Assembly: GCA_963920575.1 (NCBI GenBank)
Contig: OY986967.1
Span: 21,593,648-21,657,647, forward strand
DNA: 64,000 nt
DNA from: Narthecium ossifragum
Lineage: Eukaryota > Streptophyta > Magnoliopsida > Dioscoreales > Nartheciaceae
Reading direction: 5' to 3'
The position numbers and the translations under genes were made by a program. The notes below the pieces were generated by a model. That model saw only the letters and a program-made list of their open reading frames with translations, did not search any database and was not told the origin of the DNA. The number at the start of each line of letters is the position of its first letter. Position 1 is the stretch's first letter. This document shows positions 51,284-62,990 of the stretch, piece by piece.

Positions 51284-54200
51284 ATGTCGGAGGCTACACA
51301 CCTCCACACCCCTCCCTCGTATACTGCGGTACCGCGGAGCAAACTAATTCGCTGCGTTGCCACGTGGGAGCGGTTGGTGAGCTTCCCCCACATCCTAATA
51401 CCTCGATCCCTGAGAGCCGCTCTTCCCTCCGCTCAGAGGTCCTCGTTCTCATGCGCTCATTTCACTCCAGAGATGGCCGGAGGTAACACCTTCTCTTATT
51501 TGCTAATAAGCTTTGGATTTGGATTTGGATTTGGATTTGGATTCAGATTCGATCTGTATCTCTTCCGCCTTCTCTTGCAGTGGACGTTGAATCGACGTAT
51601 GAAGAGGCATTGAATTGCTTGTCGTCTCTCATCACTCGACGCACGCGAGCTGATGCGGTGAACAAGGGCGACAACTTCGATCTCATGTTTGATTATCTAA
51701 AGGTACCATCTTTTTTTTCCCCTCAGCTCTTGATTTATGTTTCTCATCCATTAGTCATTTGTATCGTTTAGCCATTGGTTTTGGATTTGTAGATGTTGGA
51801 GTTAGAAAGCTCCATAGCTCAGTTGAAGGTTATCCATGTCGCCGGCACCAAAGGAAAGGTTGTTTTAAGCCTACTTGCTCTCGCGAACGTTGCTGTTTTC
51901 GTAACTAGATTTCGTCATCTTGCACGTGTATTGTTTTTTCTGTAGGGTTCAACATGCACATTTACAGAATCCATCTTGCGAAATTGCGGCTTCCGCACAG
52001 GGCTGTTCACATCGCCTCACCTGATTGACATAAGAGAGCGATTCGTATTAGATGGGTAGGATTTTGAGTCCACTTCGTATTCTTGCTGATGTATTTAGCG
52101 TAGGAGCAAGTGCAAATCTGGTATCAGCATAATATGGACTGCTGTGACAATGGAGTGATTTTCCTTATTTTGGTTTCATGGTACATGTGAGCGTATAGGC
52201 GCTACATTGGTTATTGAGTAGGCTTCTTTATTGAGTATTTCAGGGTGGAAATTTCTGAGGAGAAGTTTTTGGCATATTTTTGGTGGTGCTGGGAGAGGCT
52301 GCAGGTATATTTATTTCCTCTTTTCTGCCAAAATCAGTTGTGTTGAATGAGATCTGAATAGATGCTGGGATTGATTCTGCCCACTTATGTAGTCAGCTTT
52401 AAGCTATTACTACCATCTTTTTGTCTAATCTGATGTTTGCAATTTAATTTGTTTATATTTCTGATTGACCTGAATGTAAAAATTTCTCTGCTTTTTCTCC
52501 CATTTGGTGATCAATGATGCTTGAGGTGTATACTTTGTGGTTGTAGGAGAAAACCAATGATGATGTACCGCTGCCAACCTATTTTCGGTTTATTGCCTTG
52601 CTTGCTTTCAAGATATTTTCATCTGAACAGGTCAGTATTGTTATCCATTTCTTCCCTTCCATTTTATCCTTAATAATTATCTTTTTATTATATTTCAACT
52701 TGATCGAGATATAACTTTGTTCATTTTTCTTCCATCTTTAAGATGGTTTCCTTTCTGCTCTTATTTTAGTTCTCTGGATATTTTGGTTCCCATTGAAAAC
52801 GTCAGCTTTTTCATGATTATGCTGCCGATAAAATGCATTATTTCGCCGCATACTATTCCCAGTCAATATACATGGTTCCTGTATATCAGAAGGGATGATA
52901 GAACTAATCATTTAACTTCTTGAAACAGGTGGATGTTGCTATTTTGGAAGTTGGTTTAGGAGGGAAATTTGATGCAACTAATGTCGTATGTATTTCTACT
53001 TTCTGATGTTGACATTTTAGCAAGCAATATTAAAATGATGTCATGTGGTTGATTCATCATTGGAGATTGTTGACATTGTCATGGATATCATTTTCAAGGA
53101 GCATAAGTCTTATGAATAATGAATGCTAACATCTTTCTTTGGAGCCTGCCAAAATATGATTTCTGGATGTTGTTATTTTCAGGTTCAGGAACCAATTGTT
53201 TGTGGAATTTCTTCTCTGGGGTATGACCACATGGAAATCCTTGGTTAGTTATATTTCTTCTCTGGCGTATGAGATATACATGCACAGAGTTACGGTCTAA
53301 ATCTCTATTCCTTGAAAAACTTGGGCGTATGACATTCTAAATCCATTCCAGAGTCCATTTAGTGGTTCTTGATTTGTCATACATCTGTTACCTTATTCAA
53401 AGTATGAGATCTTTTACACTGGTTTTTTTTTATCTTTATGGTAGGTTAATGATGGACTCCAATATGTTTCATCGGTTCCACATCCATTAATTATTTATAT
53501 TTCATTGAGCATGGACCTTTTTGTACCTTGGTTGTTTCCGTTAGCTTGTGATGCCTCATAACCAACCTCTGTAGGCCTTTACCAATTGAAACTAGTAATC
53601 CACTTAAGCAATCAAAAATTGTAACATAAGGGATATTATTTGATGGTGATGTTCTTTAATTCATTCCATGGTTGTATTGAAATCGAATTCTTATTGCTAA
53701 GTGCTCCATCGTCAGGAAATACACTGGGGCAAATTGCTGGAGAGAAAGCTGGCATCTTGAAGGTTTCTTGAATTTATTTAAATTTTTTTTTTCATTCCTC
53801 TGTTGAGTTAAATATCTGTCGCTTTGTCTTTCATCTTTGATGCAGCAAGGAGTTCCAGCCTATACTGTGCCTCAGCCAGAGGAAGCGATGGTTGTTCTGA
53901 GGGACAAGGCTTCTCAATTAGGGGTGAGTGGTATTTGAGTGTTTAGAAGTCGGCTGTCCGCACCCTCCTTTCCTTCACCCATATGAATAAAGGTTATAAG
54001 TTTGAACTTGAAACTGGTGGGCATCTTTGATTGAATTGCCACATGAAAGAGTGGGGTGGGTAGCAATTTATATTGAGAACAGAGCCCATGGTCCTCCTGG
54101 AGGACTGTGGTTTGACGCTCATTAGATTTCATGAATTCAATTAAGAAGAATGTTGCCTGGTTGCACATAGAAAACACTATATTTTGCTGTTGTAACAGAT

Positions 54201-56314
54201 ATCTCTTGAAGTAGCATCACCATTGGATGCCAGTATGCTGAGGGGTCAGCAACTTGGGCTAGATGGCGAGCATCAATATCTGAATGCGGGTCTTGCAATT
54301 GCCTTGTCCCGTACTTGGCTTCAAAAGACTGGACATATAGAAAATATGCATCTTGACCAAGCGGTAACTTCTTTGTGTCCAATGTGCTTTAGTTTCCTCC
54401 TGCTTAGTTGCATTGAATTGAAATGTTCTGCATGGATGCAGATTCTTCCAGAGCAGTTTGTTAGAGGGCTCACTATGGCCAGTATGCAAGGGCGAGCACA
54501 AATTGTCCATGATCCATCCTTTGGGACGCAAATGCAAAATTTTGGCAATGGATGCCTGGTCTTCTATTTGGATGGAGCACATAGTCCTGAGAGCATAGAG
54601 ATGTGTGGTAGATGGTTCTCCAAAGCCATCAGAGACAATACTCAACAGTCAGGAGATGATACTGATTGCAGACAAGTAAGGTCTTAGCCTTCTTTATCTC
54701 ATTTTACCTCATGTCATCTGCTATCAAGGAGCTCCGAGATATGATTTCTTGACCAGCAAGATCATCTTAGTGTTTGTTGGAAACGCATTACAGATACTTC
54801 TCTTCAATTGCATGTCGGTTAGAGACCCTCAACTGCTGCTTCCACGCTTAGTGAACACTTGTGCTTCTTATGGTAATTCCCTAGCAGCAATGAGTCTTTT
54901 AACTTATATACATCCATTCAGATTGATCAGGTTCATTTGCCAATTTGACTCTCTTTTCATTCTTTATCTAAAATTTTCAGATTATAGTGTTATTATGAGA
55001 AGAATGAAAGCTTCTTATGAATTTAGTAGCATTCTTCTGTGTTTATCCCTTCTACCTTGTAATGTTCTCTTATGCTCTGTGCCATCTTGATACCCTCAGT
55101 AACTTTAACTTCTCTACAATGCTCACTTTTCTAGAGCCCTCCTTCCATTCAATAAAGAGTACATTAATGTGCTGTTAGATGGAAGACCTTTGCTTGAGCT
55201 ACTGAGACCCGTGGATCCCTGCTGTAACAAATTGAAGTACTGGATTTTTGCATTAAATATTCTCTCATATTGAGTGCATCCTTTGTCCTGCCTTATAGGA
55301 CTAAGAACTTCATTGCTGTCCTGTATGTCTCTTTTATTTTGCGTACTGGATGTCTTCCAGCTAAATTAATTAGATCCAAGTTCATTGCATGCTTTTCTTT
55401 GGTAATAGCATGAGGCATAGAGGGTAACATGAGGCAGAGTGTATGAGGGCGTGAGTTAATAGGTTCGCTGATAGCTGCAACTTTTCATGCCTTTTTGCAA
55501 GTTCATCTGTAAAGGCCATACTTTTGGTGGACTTGACTGAGCAACTAAGAGAAGCTTTTATTTTTCAGGTGTCCACTTCCATAAGGCCCTATTTGTTCCA
55601 AATCAGTCGCTCTTCAATAAAGTTGGGTCACATGCAACGGCACCAACCAATCCTGAGCCAATTGATCTCTCATGGCAGCTGACCCTTCAAAGAGTGTGGG
55701 AAAACCTTGTCCATGGGAACAAAGGTACCATGAAACACCAAAAGGCTTGCTTCTTCTTTTAAAGTACTAGTAATGCTAGTGAAATTCATTTGTACCCCTC
55801 ACTTATGTCACCATCCATCGTTGGCCCAGTGCATGGAATAGCTGCATTTGTCTTACCAAAGTGCATCAAATGCACTGCTAATTAAGGTTGTCTACATGGG
55901 GGAGAGACATATATGGTCTGGTGGAAATGCTAGATATGTTTAAAAGCTGTCTTTGTTCACGTTAGACTTCTAGATTTGGCAATATATTCATTTCCTGGGA
56001 TCTCATGCTGCTTAGGGGTTGGTGGTGATAAGATCACGGCCGAACATGGAGGAAGAGAGCACTCTGTTCTCAACAGTAAGAGGGTTTTTGAAAGCAGTTC
56101 AGTATTCCCATCAATTCCATTGGCAATTCATTGGCTCAGGGAAAATGCTCTGCAAAACCGATCTGTTCGTTGGCAGGTTGAATCTGACTACCCTTCCAAG
56201 GATTCATGATAATGATACTTTTTTGGTGACAATGCTTTAAATGCATCCTTGCAGGTCTTGGTGACTGGTTCCTTGCACCTCGTGGGAGATATCTTAAGAT
56301 TAATTAAAAAGTAA
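51284..56314 (+). CDS. FPGS: Folylpolyglutamate synthase, complete, 16 exons
   Basis: Adds glutamates to folates using ATP, retaining them in the compartment. Exons: 51284-51482, 51581-51702, 51793-51858, 51946-52055, 52244-52304, 52547-52630, 52929-52985, 53183-53243, 53716-53762, 53846-53923, 54199-54363, 54442-54675, 54794-54872, 55569-55724, 56016-56176, 56255-56314. All junctions are GT/AG and in phase: 1740 nt, 579 residues. Motifs: P-loop GTKGKGST (125-132), [26 protein letters not shown] (about 220-232), [37 protein letters not shown] (from about 392), ending [17 protein letters not shown]. The first 60 or so residues are rich in Arg, Ser and Ala with few acids, as in an organelle transit peptide; a second Met lies at residue 64 ([14 protein letters not shown]), so a cytosolic form is possible. 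Length fits plant FPGS (about 530-570). Confidence 0.96.
51509..51540. repeat. GGATTT microsatellite in FPGS intron 1
   Basis: Four to five head-to-tail GGATTT units between the donor at 51483 and the acceptor at 51580. Intron 1 is only 98 bp, so length changes here would matter relative to its size. Confidence 0.85.
54873..55568. other. FPGS intron 13, longest intron of the gene
   Basis: About 0.7 kb. No mobile element was recognised here or in the other FPGS introns, in contrast to NAGLU. Confidence 0.6.
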
Positions 56315-57420
56315 TATTTTCATCTATTGCTATCGGGCCAATTGAGATCCCGTATGGCAGGGACAGCCTGATTGGATTTTCACTCCTGGTCGGCCCTGTG
56401 AAGTTAAATAACTTGATTTGTATTATGGTCTTAAAGCAATAATAGTTTGTTGTTTTCTACCATTCTTAAGGAGGCTCCACAGTAACAATTGTGGCAGCTT
56501 CTTGTTCCATATTGAATTCTGACTGGAGCTTCATCTCATTTTTAAGTGATATCCTAATGAGAACGACCATTGTAAAAGGTCAGCGGTCTTTCAGGCCCTC
56601 ATTGGAGTAAGCTCAGGAAACATAACGACTTGGTTTTCCACATCTTAAACTAGCAGTCACTGGCTATGTTGCATTATCCCGGTATTAAAATCAATCTCGA
56701 GGTGCAGGATACTAACAGGGAAGGAAGCTATTTATGATGTTGAATCCCATGTGGTAAAGTTCCTGACTTCATCTTCTCTCTCTTTCATTCTTGTGTGGTT
56801 TTTTATGATCATTTGACAGGAATGGTCTGTCGAAAATGGTAGATCTATACTTTTGTTCGATTTTGGTTAGTAGGCCTTTAGAAATGTAATAGGTCTTGTT
56901 TAATTGCAGCAAGTGCTCTTCGACTTTTTTTCTCGAATATTGTGGCATGTATTTTTGTCCCCTGCACATATGAAATTAGTTTTGTAATTATCTCTATCAT
57001 AAATTAATTTAAATTGTATCATAATTATGTATACCAATTACCTTCTCGTCCATTAGAGTGAATTTTTGGTATTTTGATTTCCCATCTCTGGACAAAGTAG
57101 GAGGCACAATTTTCATCACTTTCACTCTCAATTCCCATCCGATAACTTTCTCAGATTTGTCAGACATGAAGACATATTTTCTTCCCATTAATAATGGAAA
57201 TGAAATCCGCAAATGAAGATCATATTATGTTAGTAAGAATGAAAATGTATTTGTGTATACTAAAAATATTTTAGAAGCAAGATATACGTCTCTATGAAGA
57301 CTTGCTGCGTTCAAAGTATGTGTGGAAAATATAATTAGATCCGATAATATAGGTAGCTATTGGATCAATCTGAATCTATGAGTTATAGGAATGTATTGGA
57401 TTGCTTAAGTCCTCTAGCAT
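56315..57420. other. FPGS 3' region and intergenic DNA
   Basis: Presumed 3' UTR followed by AT-rich intergenic sequence. No further gene found. Confidence 0.5.
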
Positions 57421-57683
57421 GTCAGGCTTGGTAAGAGGGAGAGGAAGTCAAAATCAACTATATGTTCTCCGATAGTATTAACTCTTATGGAATGGATTAT
57501 AAGGCAATGCTCCTTGTTAATGTGTCTTCTTCAAAGAGATCTCAAGTGTCAGGCTTGGTAAGAGGACAGGAAGTCAGAATCCTCTGTATGTCCTTCGATA
57601 GTATTCCTTCTTAACTTTTATGGAATGGATCACAAGGCAATGCTCCTTGTTAATGTGTATTCTTCAAAGAGATATCACTTGAG
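57421..57683. repeat. Tandem duplication of about 130 bp abutting the Pack-MULE
   Basis: Units 57421-57547 and 57548-57683 share GTCAGGCTTGGTAAGAGG, GGCAATGCTCCTTGTTAATG and CTTCAAAGAGAT. The second ends exactly in the 10-bp target duplication of the Pack-MULE. Confidence 0.85.
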
Positions 57684-57945
57684 GAGGAATTTTCAAGGGG
57701 GAACTGGTTCCCTAAGTCTTATGTAGGGAATCAGGATCCTGGCCGTCCGATCCGGACGGCCAGGATCGCTGATCGGTCTCTAACACCCCACCCCACCCTC
57801 TTAAGCCCCTCATTCCTGCCCTAGCTCTCTCTCTCCCCCGACGATCGCCACTGCCCGGCCCGGCCTCCTTCGACCTCGCCCGCACCGGCCTCCCTCGACC
57901 TCGCCCACGCCGGCCACCCTCTTTCCCGACGATCGCTGCTGCCAC

Positions 57946-58200
57946 AACAATGGTGTCTTCGAAGTGTTGTCCACCAGTGGAGACACCCGTCTCGGAGTGG
58001 AGGACTTCGACCAGAGAGTCATGGATTACTTCATCAAGCAGATCAAGAGGAAGTATGGCAAGGACATCAGCAAGGACAACAAGGCCCTCGGCAAGCTCCG
58101 GAGGGAGTGCGAGAGAGGCAAGAGAGCATTGAGCAGCCAGCACCAAGTGAGGGTGGAGATAAAGTCTCTGTTCGACGGGGTGGACTTGTCGGAGCCGTTG
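57946..58200 (+). pseudogene. BiP (ER HSP70) fragment in the left arm
   Basis: Reads [17 protein letters not shown], then [47 protein letters not shown] and SEPL: lobe II of the HSP70 ATPase domain, closest to plant BiP. It starts abruptly inside an exon and is the inverted twin of 60268-60545. ACG stands where the right arm has the ATG (60561). Confidence 0.88.
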
Positions 58201-58476
58201 CCGAAGCTTCCCCGTCCACCCTCGCCCCATCCGCCGCCACGCGCTCGAGCATCGGGAGCCGCCTTCAACGACCGCCGCCGACGCCTCGCCCCGTCCACCC
58301 TCGAGCCAAACAGATTTGATGAAGAGACGATTGAAACACTTTTTGGTTACAATCCACAAAGTTCAGTGAGAGACGGGGAATCAAAGAGCAAGAGCTTGGC
58401 TATTAGCGATCATTTTATGGAGTCGAAGAGATTGCAAAATATCACCATATTGATTAGGACCTTAAATGCTACATGA
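57964..58476 (+). CDS. Chimeric BiP-formin open frame, 170 codons
   Basis: One uninterrupted frame begins in the BiP fragment ([11 protein letters not shown]), passes SEPL at the end of the inverted repeat, runs through a Pro/Ala/Arg-rich linker (58201-58308), then enters formin FH2 sequence ([19 protein letters not shown] and [15 protein letters not shown]) and stops. Neither half is a complete domain. The start is uncertain: the codon matching the right arm's ATG is ACG here, and MLST is an internal Met. Whether it is transcribed cannot be told from sequence; it is more likely a by-product of gene capture than a working gene. Confidence 0.5.
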   Translation: MLSTSGDTRLGVEDFDQRVMDYFIKQIKRKYGKDISKDNKALGKLRRECERGKRALSSQHQVRVEIKSLFDGVDLSEPLPKLPRPPSPHPPPRARASGAAFNDRRRRLAPSTLEPNRFDEETIETLFGYNPQSSVRDGESKSKSLAISDHFMESKRLQNITILIRTLNAT

Positions 58477-58975
58477 TCTGAACATGTCTGTGATGCTTTG
58501 ATGAAAGGTGCAGTTTGTTTAGAACTTAGAATAGTAGCAGTTCTATCATGTGCCACAGTTGTCTTTGTTATTACACATGATTTCATTGAATATTGCAGAA
58601 GCTGTCATGAATAAATTCTTAACTGGTTGGATTTAGGTAGTGGGTTATCTGCTAGGATGACTCCTACGAAGGAAGAAGAAGAAGAAGAAAAGCTATTTAA
58701 CTACAAAGAGGATGCTAGCAGATTAGGCTTAGCAGAGATCATATGGTTTGCTTTATGAGATACTTACAGCATGTCAAAGAGCTCAAGAATAATGAGCAAG
58801 CAGTCTTACAGAGCTCAAGAATAACGAGCAAGCAGTCTTACAGCATGTCAAAGAGCTCACAGAGTATTATCATGGAGACTTGAACAAGAATGAAGCAAAC
58901 CCTCTCAGAATTTTCATGATAATTAGTGACTTTCTCGGTATGCTTGATCGTGTATGTAAAGAACTATGAAGCTAG
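58309..58975 (+). pseudogene. Formin (FH2 domain) fragments
   Basis: Three collinear pieces of the actin-nucleating FH2 domain: 58309-58520 ([26 protein letters not shown], then HVCDALMKG after a stop), about 58658-58760 (MTPTKEEEEEEKLFNYKEDA, LGLAEII), and about 58837-58970 ([40 protein letters not shown]). Intron-like AT-rich DNA separates them, so the capture was at DNA level. A GAAGAA run lies in the second piece. A 33-bp duplication (about 58778-58845) of AGAGCTCAAGAATAA-type sequence precedes the last. The FH2 core between the second and third pieces is missing. Confidence 0.8.
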
Positions 58976-59298
58976 AAATCTCTTTTCCTTTCTGATTTAC
59001 AAAGAAGAGATCATATGCTTTGCTTTATGATAGTAATGAGCTTTTTTTTGTTTTTAATTATGGTAACCATTTTAGCCATAATTCTTCAACTTCCTCTAAC
59101 TTTTTATGCTTAAGAGCTCAATTTCTACATATATTGCCTGCCAAAAAGGTTTGAATAAAAGAGCTGTACTCGTTCAAAATAACATAAGACCCTCTATTAC
59201 TAGCATTGTTGTTCTACAAACTTGAGGAAAAAGAAACATAGATGGACGTATATATCATCGTATTATACAGAACAAATATGAGAAAAATAAAGAAATTT

Positions 59299-60561
59299 CT
59301 ACAAGTTATTGACATCATCATCCTGCGACTCCGAGTAACCTGGTGGACCTCCTCCACGGCTCCACTCTTCTTATAGACCTGCTTTATGATAGTATTGCAT
59401 ACATGCTCCAATTCCTTCAGTTTCTCCTCATAATCCTCCTTCTCCGTCGTCTGGTTGTCATCCAACCATTCTGACGTTTCCCTCAATGCAGTCTCCATCG
59501 TCTCCTTATCATCTGTATTGATCTTACCGGAGAGTTTGTCTTCGTCGTTGATGGTACTCTTCATGTTGTAGACATAAGTTTCGAGCTTGTTCCTAGCATC
59601 AATCCTCTCCTTAATCTTCTTGTCTTCCTTTGCAAATTCCTCTGCTTCCCTCACCATCCTATCTATTTCTTGCTGCCTGAGTCGGCCTTTATCATTGGTG
59701 ATTGTGATCGATTTTGACTTCTTGGCCGCCTTGTCCTCCGCCGTCACATGAAGTATACCATTCCCGTCGACTTCGAATGTGACTTCAATTTGCGGTGTTC
59801 CCCTGAACGACACACACACACACACACATATCAGTGAATCAAGTCGATCCCCAAACTCAATGGTGTAACATCCAATAAGATAAGATCTGATACATAGCAC
59901 ATTACAAGATAAATGAGATCATAACTTTTCAAGCTTGCTAAATTATGTGTGCTATCTAGCAAACAATCAACAATGGCACTCTTACCTTTTGTTTCTCCAC
60001 CACCTTCGCCGCTAAGAATACCACCTTGGATGGCGGGGCCATACGCGATGGCCTCATCCGGATTGACCCCCCTGTTGGGCTCTTTTCCATCAAAGAAATC
60101 CTTCAAGAGTTGTTGAACCTTTGGAATCCTGGTGCTACCTCCAACAAGAACAATCTCATGGATATCACTCTTCTTCAAATGAGCATCCTCCAATGCCTTC
60201 CTCACAGGTTCCATCGTCTTCTTGTCTTGAACAAATCCATGTTCAGCTCTTCGAATCTAGCTCGCGTCAACGGCTCCGACAAGTCCACCCCGTCGAACAG
60301 AGACTCTATCTCCACCCTCACTTGGTGCTGGCTGCTCAATGCTCTCTTGGCTCTCTCGCACTCCCTCCGGAGCTTGCCGAGGGCCTTATTGTCCTTGCTG
60401 ATGTCCTTGTCATACTTCCTCTTGATCGGCTTGATGAAGTAGTCCATGACTCTCTGGTCGAAGTCCTCCCCTCCGAGACGGGTGTCTCCACTGGTGGACA
60501 ACACTTCGAAGACACCATTGTTGTGGCAACAGCGATCGTCGGGAGAGAGGGTGGCCGGCAT
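59299..60561 (-). pseudogene. BiP (ER HSP70) gene fragment, rearranged
   Basis: Minus strand. Part A (60561 to about 60225): ATG in element leader, then [12 protein letters not shown] to NMDLFK; a 5-bp insertion breaks the frame before TMEPVRKAL. Part B (to 59986): [20 protein letters not shown], then [20 protein letters not shown] and ETK, donor GTAAGA. Part C (59886 to about 59838): [21 protein letters not shown] run (about 59812-59828) replaces the front of the substrate-binding domain. Part D (about 59806-59299): [16 protein letters not shown] to [20 protein letters not shown]; a frameshift near 59350, after which another frame ends DDDVNNL where BiPs end HDEL. The first lobe of the ATPase domain is absent. 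Introns are kept. Not functional as HSP70. Confidence 0.88.
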
Positions 60562-60866
60562 GGGCGAGGTCGAGGGAGGCCGGCGCGGGCGAGGTCGAGT
60601 GTGGACGGGGACTGGCGAGGTTGAGGGAGGCCGGCGCGGGCGAGGCCGGTGCGGGCGAGGTCGAAGGAGGCCGGGCCGGGCAGTGGCGATTGTCGGGAGA
60701 GAGAGAGAGAGCTAGGGCAGGAATGAGGGGCTTAAGAGGGTGGGGTGGGGTGTTAGAGACAGATCAGCGATCCTGGCCGTCCGATCCCATCGGACGGCCA
60801 GGATCCTGGTTCCCTACTTAAGACTTAGGGAACCAGTTCCCCCTTGAAAATTCCTCATCACTTGAG

Positions 60867-61333
60867 AGTTTTTTTCTTTCTTCTTTACATTTGCATCCCG
60901 GTCTTTATAAAGATTTACGTACATGACCACGGGGCCATTTACGCTGCACATGCTCCTCAATCGGTAGACATCTATCGATTAGATGATTGACACATTCAAT
61001 TGGTAGATGTTTACCGATTGGTTGATCTAATCTATTAGTAGAACACTATCGATGGATTAGGTAACTTAATTCATAGATGTATTGAGTCATGTACCCCAAT
61101 CGGGGTCCTACCTCTAAAGAGCTATTCTATCCTCCCCTCTTGCATAAATTTCAATAAATGGAAAAGAGATTGTGATGATCTTTAGATGGCTTATGCCTTA
61201 TTTTTCATGGAAGTATATATTTATGCAAGACATTACGTAGTAGTCCTAGCAAATCTTAAGCAAGGCATATGAGAGGCATTAATTTAAATGGAATGTTGAT
61301 TGCTACTTTTGATGCATGTCATGAGACTGTTGA
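60867..61333. other. Intergenic, possible MITE
   Basis: About 60918-61100 has TACATGACCAC and GAGTCATGTA near its ends, with inner CTATCGATTAGATGATTG / CACTATCGATGGATTAGG words like those of the foldback MITE at 50841-51067. Possibly a diverged relative. Confidence 0.4.
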
Positions 61334-62985
61334 TGTTAGCCCCGGGTTAGAAAACCCATTCAGACCGAGGAGTGAACCACCTAACACAACTCAAACATGT
61401 GTCGCGAGATACAATTGATACAATAACATATTTACAGTTATAAATTTAAACAAACTAGTATAAGGGCATAAAGGTGATCAATTAAATATTACATTTATCA
61501 AAATTACATTAATGAATAATACACGTTTTCTCAGATACAACAAATGAAACTTTACACAATTTCTTCCTCGAATAAAACAATTTATACATCATGATTTAGA
61601 ACTGTAAATAAAGGTGTACCAAAAACTCCTCGAAGCTCCAAAATCCTTAATCTCCTTGAGAATAATGCGCCATCATGTAGAAGACTACATGAAGAAGGAA
61701 CTGCATCGGTATATGTATCGCTGATGTAACCCAGGTATGATGAGCAACAATGCCCAGTAGGGTTTTACTATATGTCGCACGGAAATGATAGTATAACAAG
61801 GACGTAGGACTTCTCTACGGCTCTAGGTCGGGATACACGTGCTCTCACATCACTGTCCCTCATTTTCAGCCGCGACGTGAACCACGACATACGTGGGAGG
61901 TAAGCACCAAAACACCAATGGCCCCCCGGCCCCTCCACCACAGCCAAGAGGGAATTTTCCACGAAAATGACATCAGGATGGAGCTTCCGCCGAGGTTATC
62001 GGGATCGGAAGTTCGAGCACGCCAACTAAATCTTGAACATAACAAACTCAAAGTCGAGTACACAATAATCCCAAATGATAGCACAATCGATTTGGTAACA
62101 ACAATTACGTCCTAGGCCTCAACTAACCAAACCCTTGTCTTAGGGTTAGATCCGGGCTACCTGAGACCCCCGAATTAGAGTTACTCCCGTTGCTCGCATC
62201 TTAACCAAGAATGCGTATAATAGAAACATTATACATTAGCCTATACAATCAATTAGGCTAGGTGTCTCTGCAATGCTAAAATATCTCGAAAGTGCCAACA
62301 AACCCCGATGCTAACTTACCTCTGCTGCCAAAACTAACTGGAAATTTGTGTGGAATCATCCTCAAGAGAACTCTGCCAACAACTGCAAACTCCAACTGTC
62401 TTCATCATCCGCAACCGACAACAACATATCTAAAAGTTTGTTCAAAATGATATAAAAAATCCATTGAAATCCCTAATTTACCACTTACAGCCCGGAATAA
62501 AATAATTGGTGATAATTATCACAAAATCCATTTAAATCTCATAAAAATTTGTAAGTAGGCACTACCCTATATCTGAAACAACATATTAAAAATTCAGATT
62601 AAACCCCATCGAAAACCCAACTCAAAGAATCCTCTCGATTGAGGCCAAAACCCAAAATACCAAACAAACAATCACTAAACAAGATAGATCTAAGGGCTAA
62701 TCATGATAACATGCTAACAAACATGTAAGAGAATAGGAAATCACAAAGAACTTATTCTCTTAATGCAAAAGCCCATTCAAAGGAGGAAATGGGATAGAAA
62801 CCCTACCTAAACCAAGAAGACAGTGGGTTTAGAGGTACTAAATAAAGCATGAATTAGGTTAGTTTGGGTCTAACATCCACGGAAAACATATCAAGGGTCG
62901 TGTGTGCACTAACGCGAGTGAAACTAACCGAACCAGACCCTCGATCTAACGTGATCGAACCGCGTTAGACGTACATGTCCTTACA
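61334..62985 (-). mobile_element. Solo LTR, third family
   Basis: 1652 bp, TGTTAGCCCCGGGTTAG to CGTACATGTCCTTACA, flanked by perfect 5-bp GTTGA (61329-61333 and 62986-62990). The sequence differs from the other two solo LTRs, but on minus it also starts TGTAAGGAC, like the TGTGAGGAC start of the Gypsy LTR in NAGLU intron 7. No internal region attached. Confidence 0.88.
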
Positions 62986-62990
62986 GTTGA

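Larger units (their letters stand above)
57684..60856. mobile_element. Pack-MULE-like element with BiP and formin fragments
   Basis: 3173 bp bounded by inverted GAGGAATTTTCAAGGGGGAA and flanked by perfect 10-bp ATCACTTGAG (57674-57683, 60857-60866); Mutator-like elements make 8-11 bp duplications. The arms, 57684-58200 and 60268-60856, are inverted copies of 517 and 589 bp. Each has a leader-like part, a GC-rich block of GGCGAGGTCGAGG-type repeats, and the same BiP segment. Between them lie plus-strand formin fragments and the rest of BiP on minus. No transposase, so it would depend on an autonomous MULE elsewhere. Confidence 0.85.

Noticed and set aside
57712..58359. 215-codon minus-strand open frame over the left arm of the Pack-MULE
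   Set aside because: It is the antisense of the BiP segment and GC-rich repeat; the reversed frame stays open because of base composition and has no family signature.
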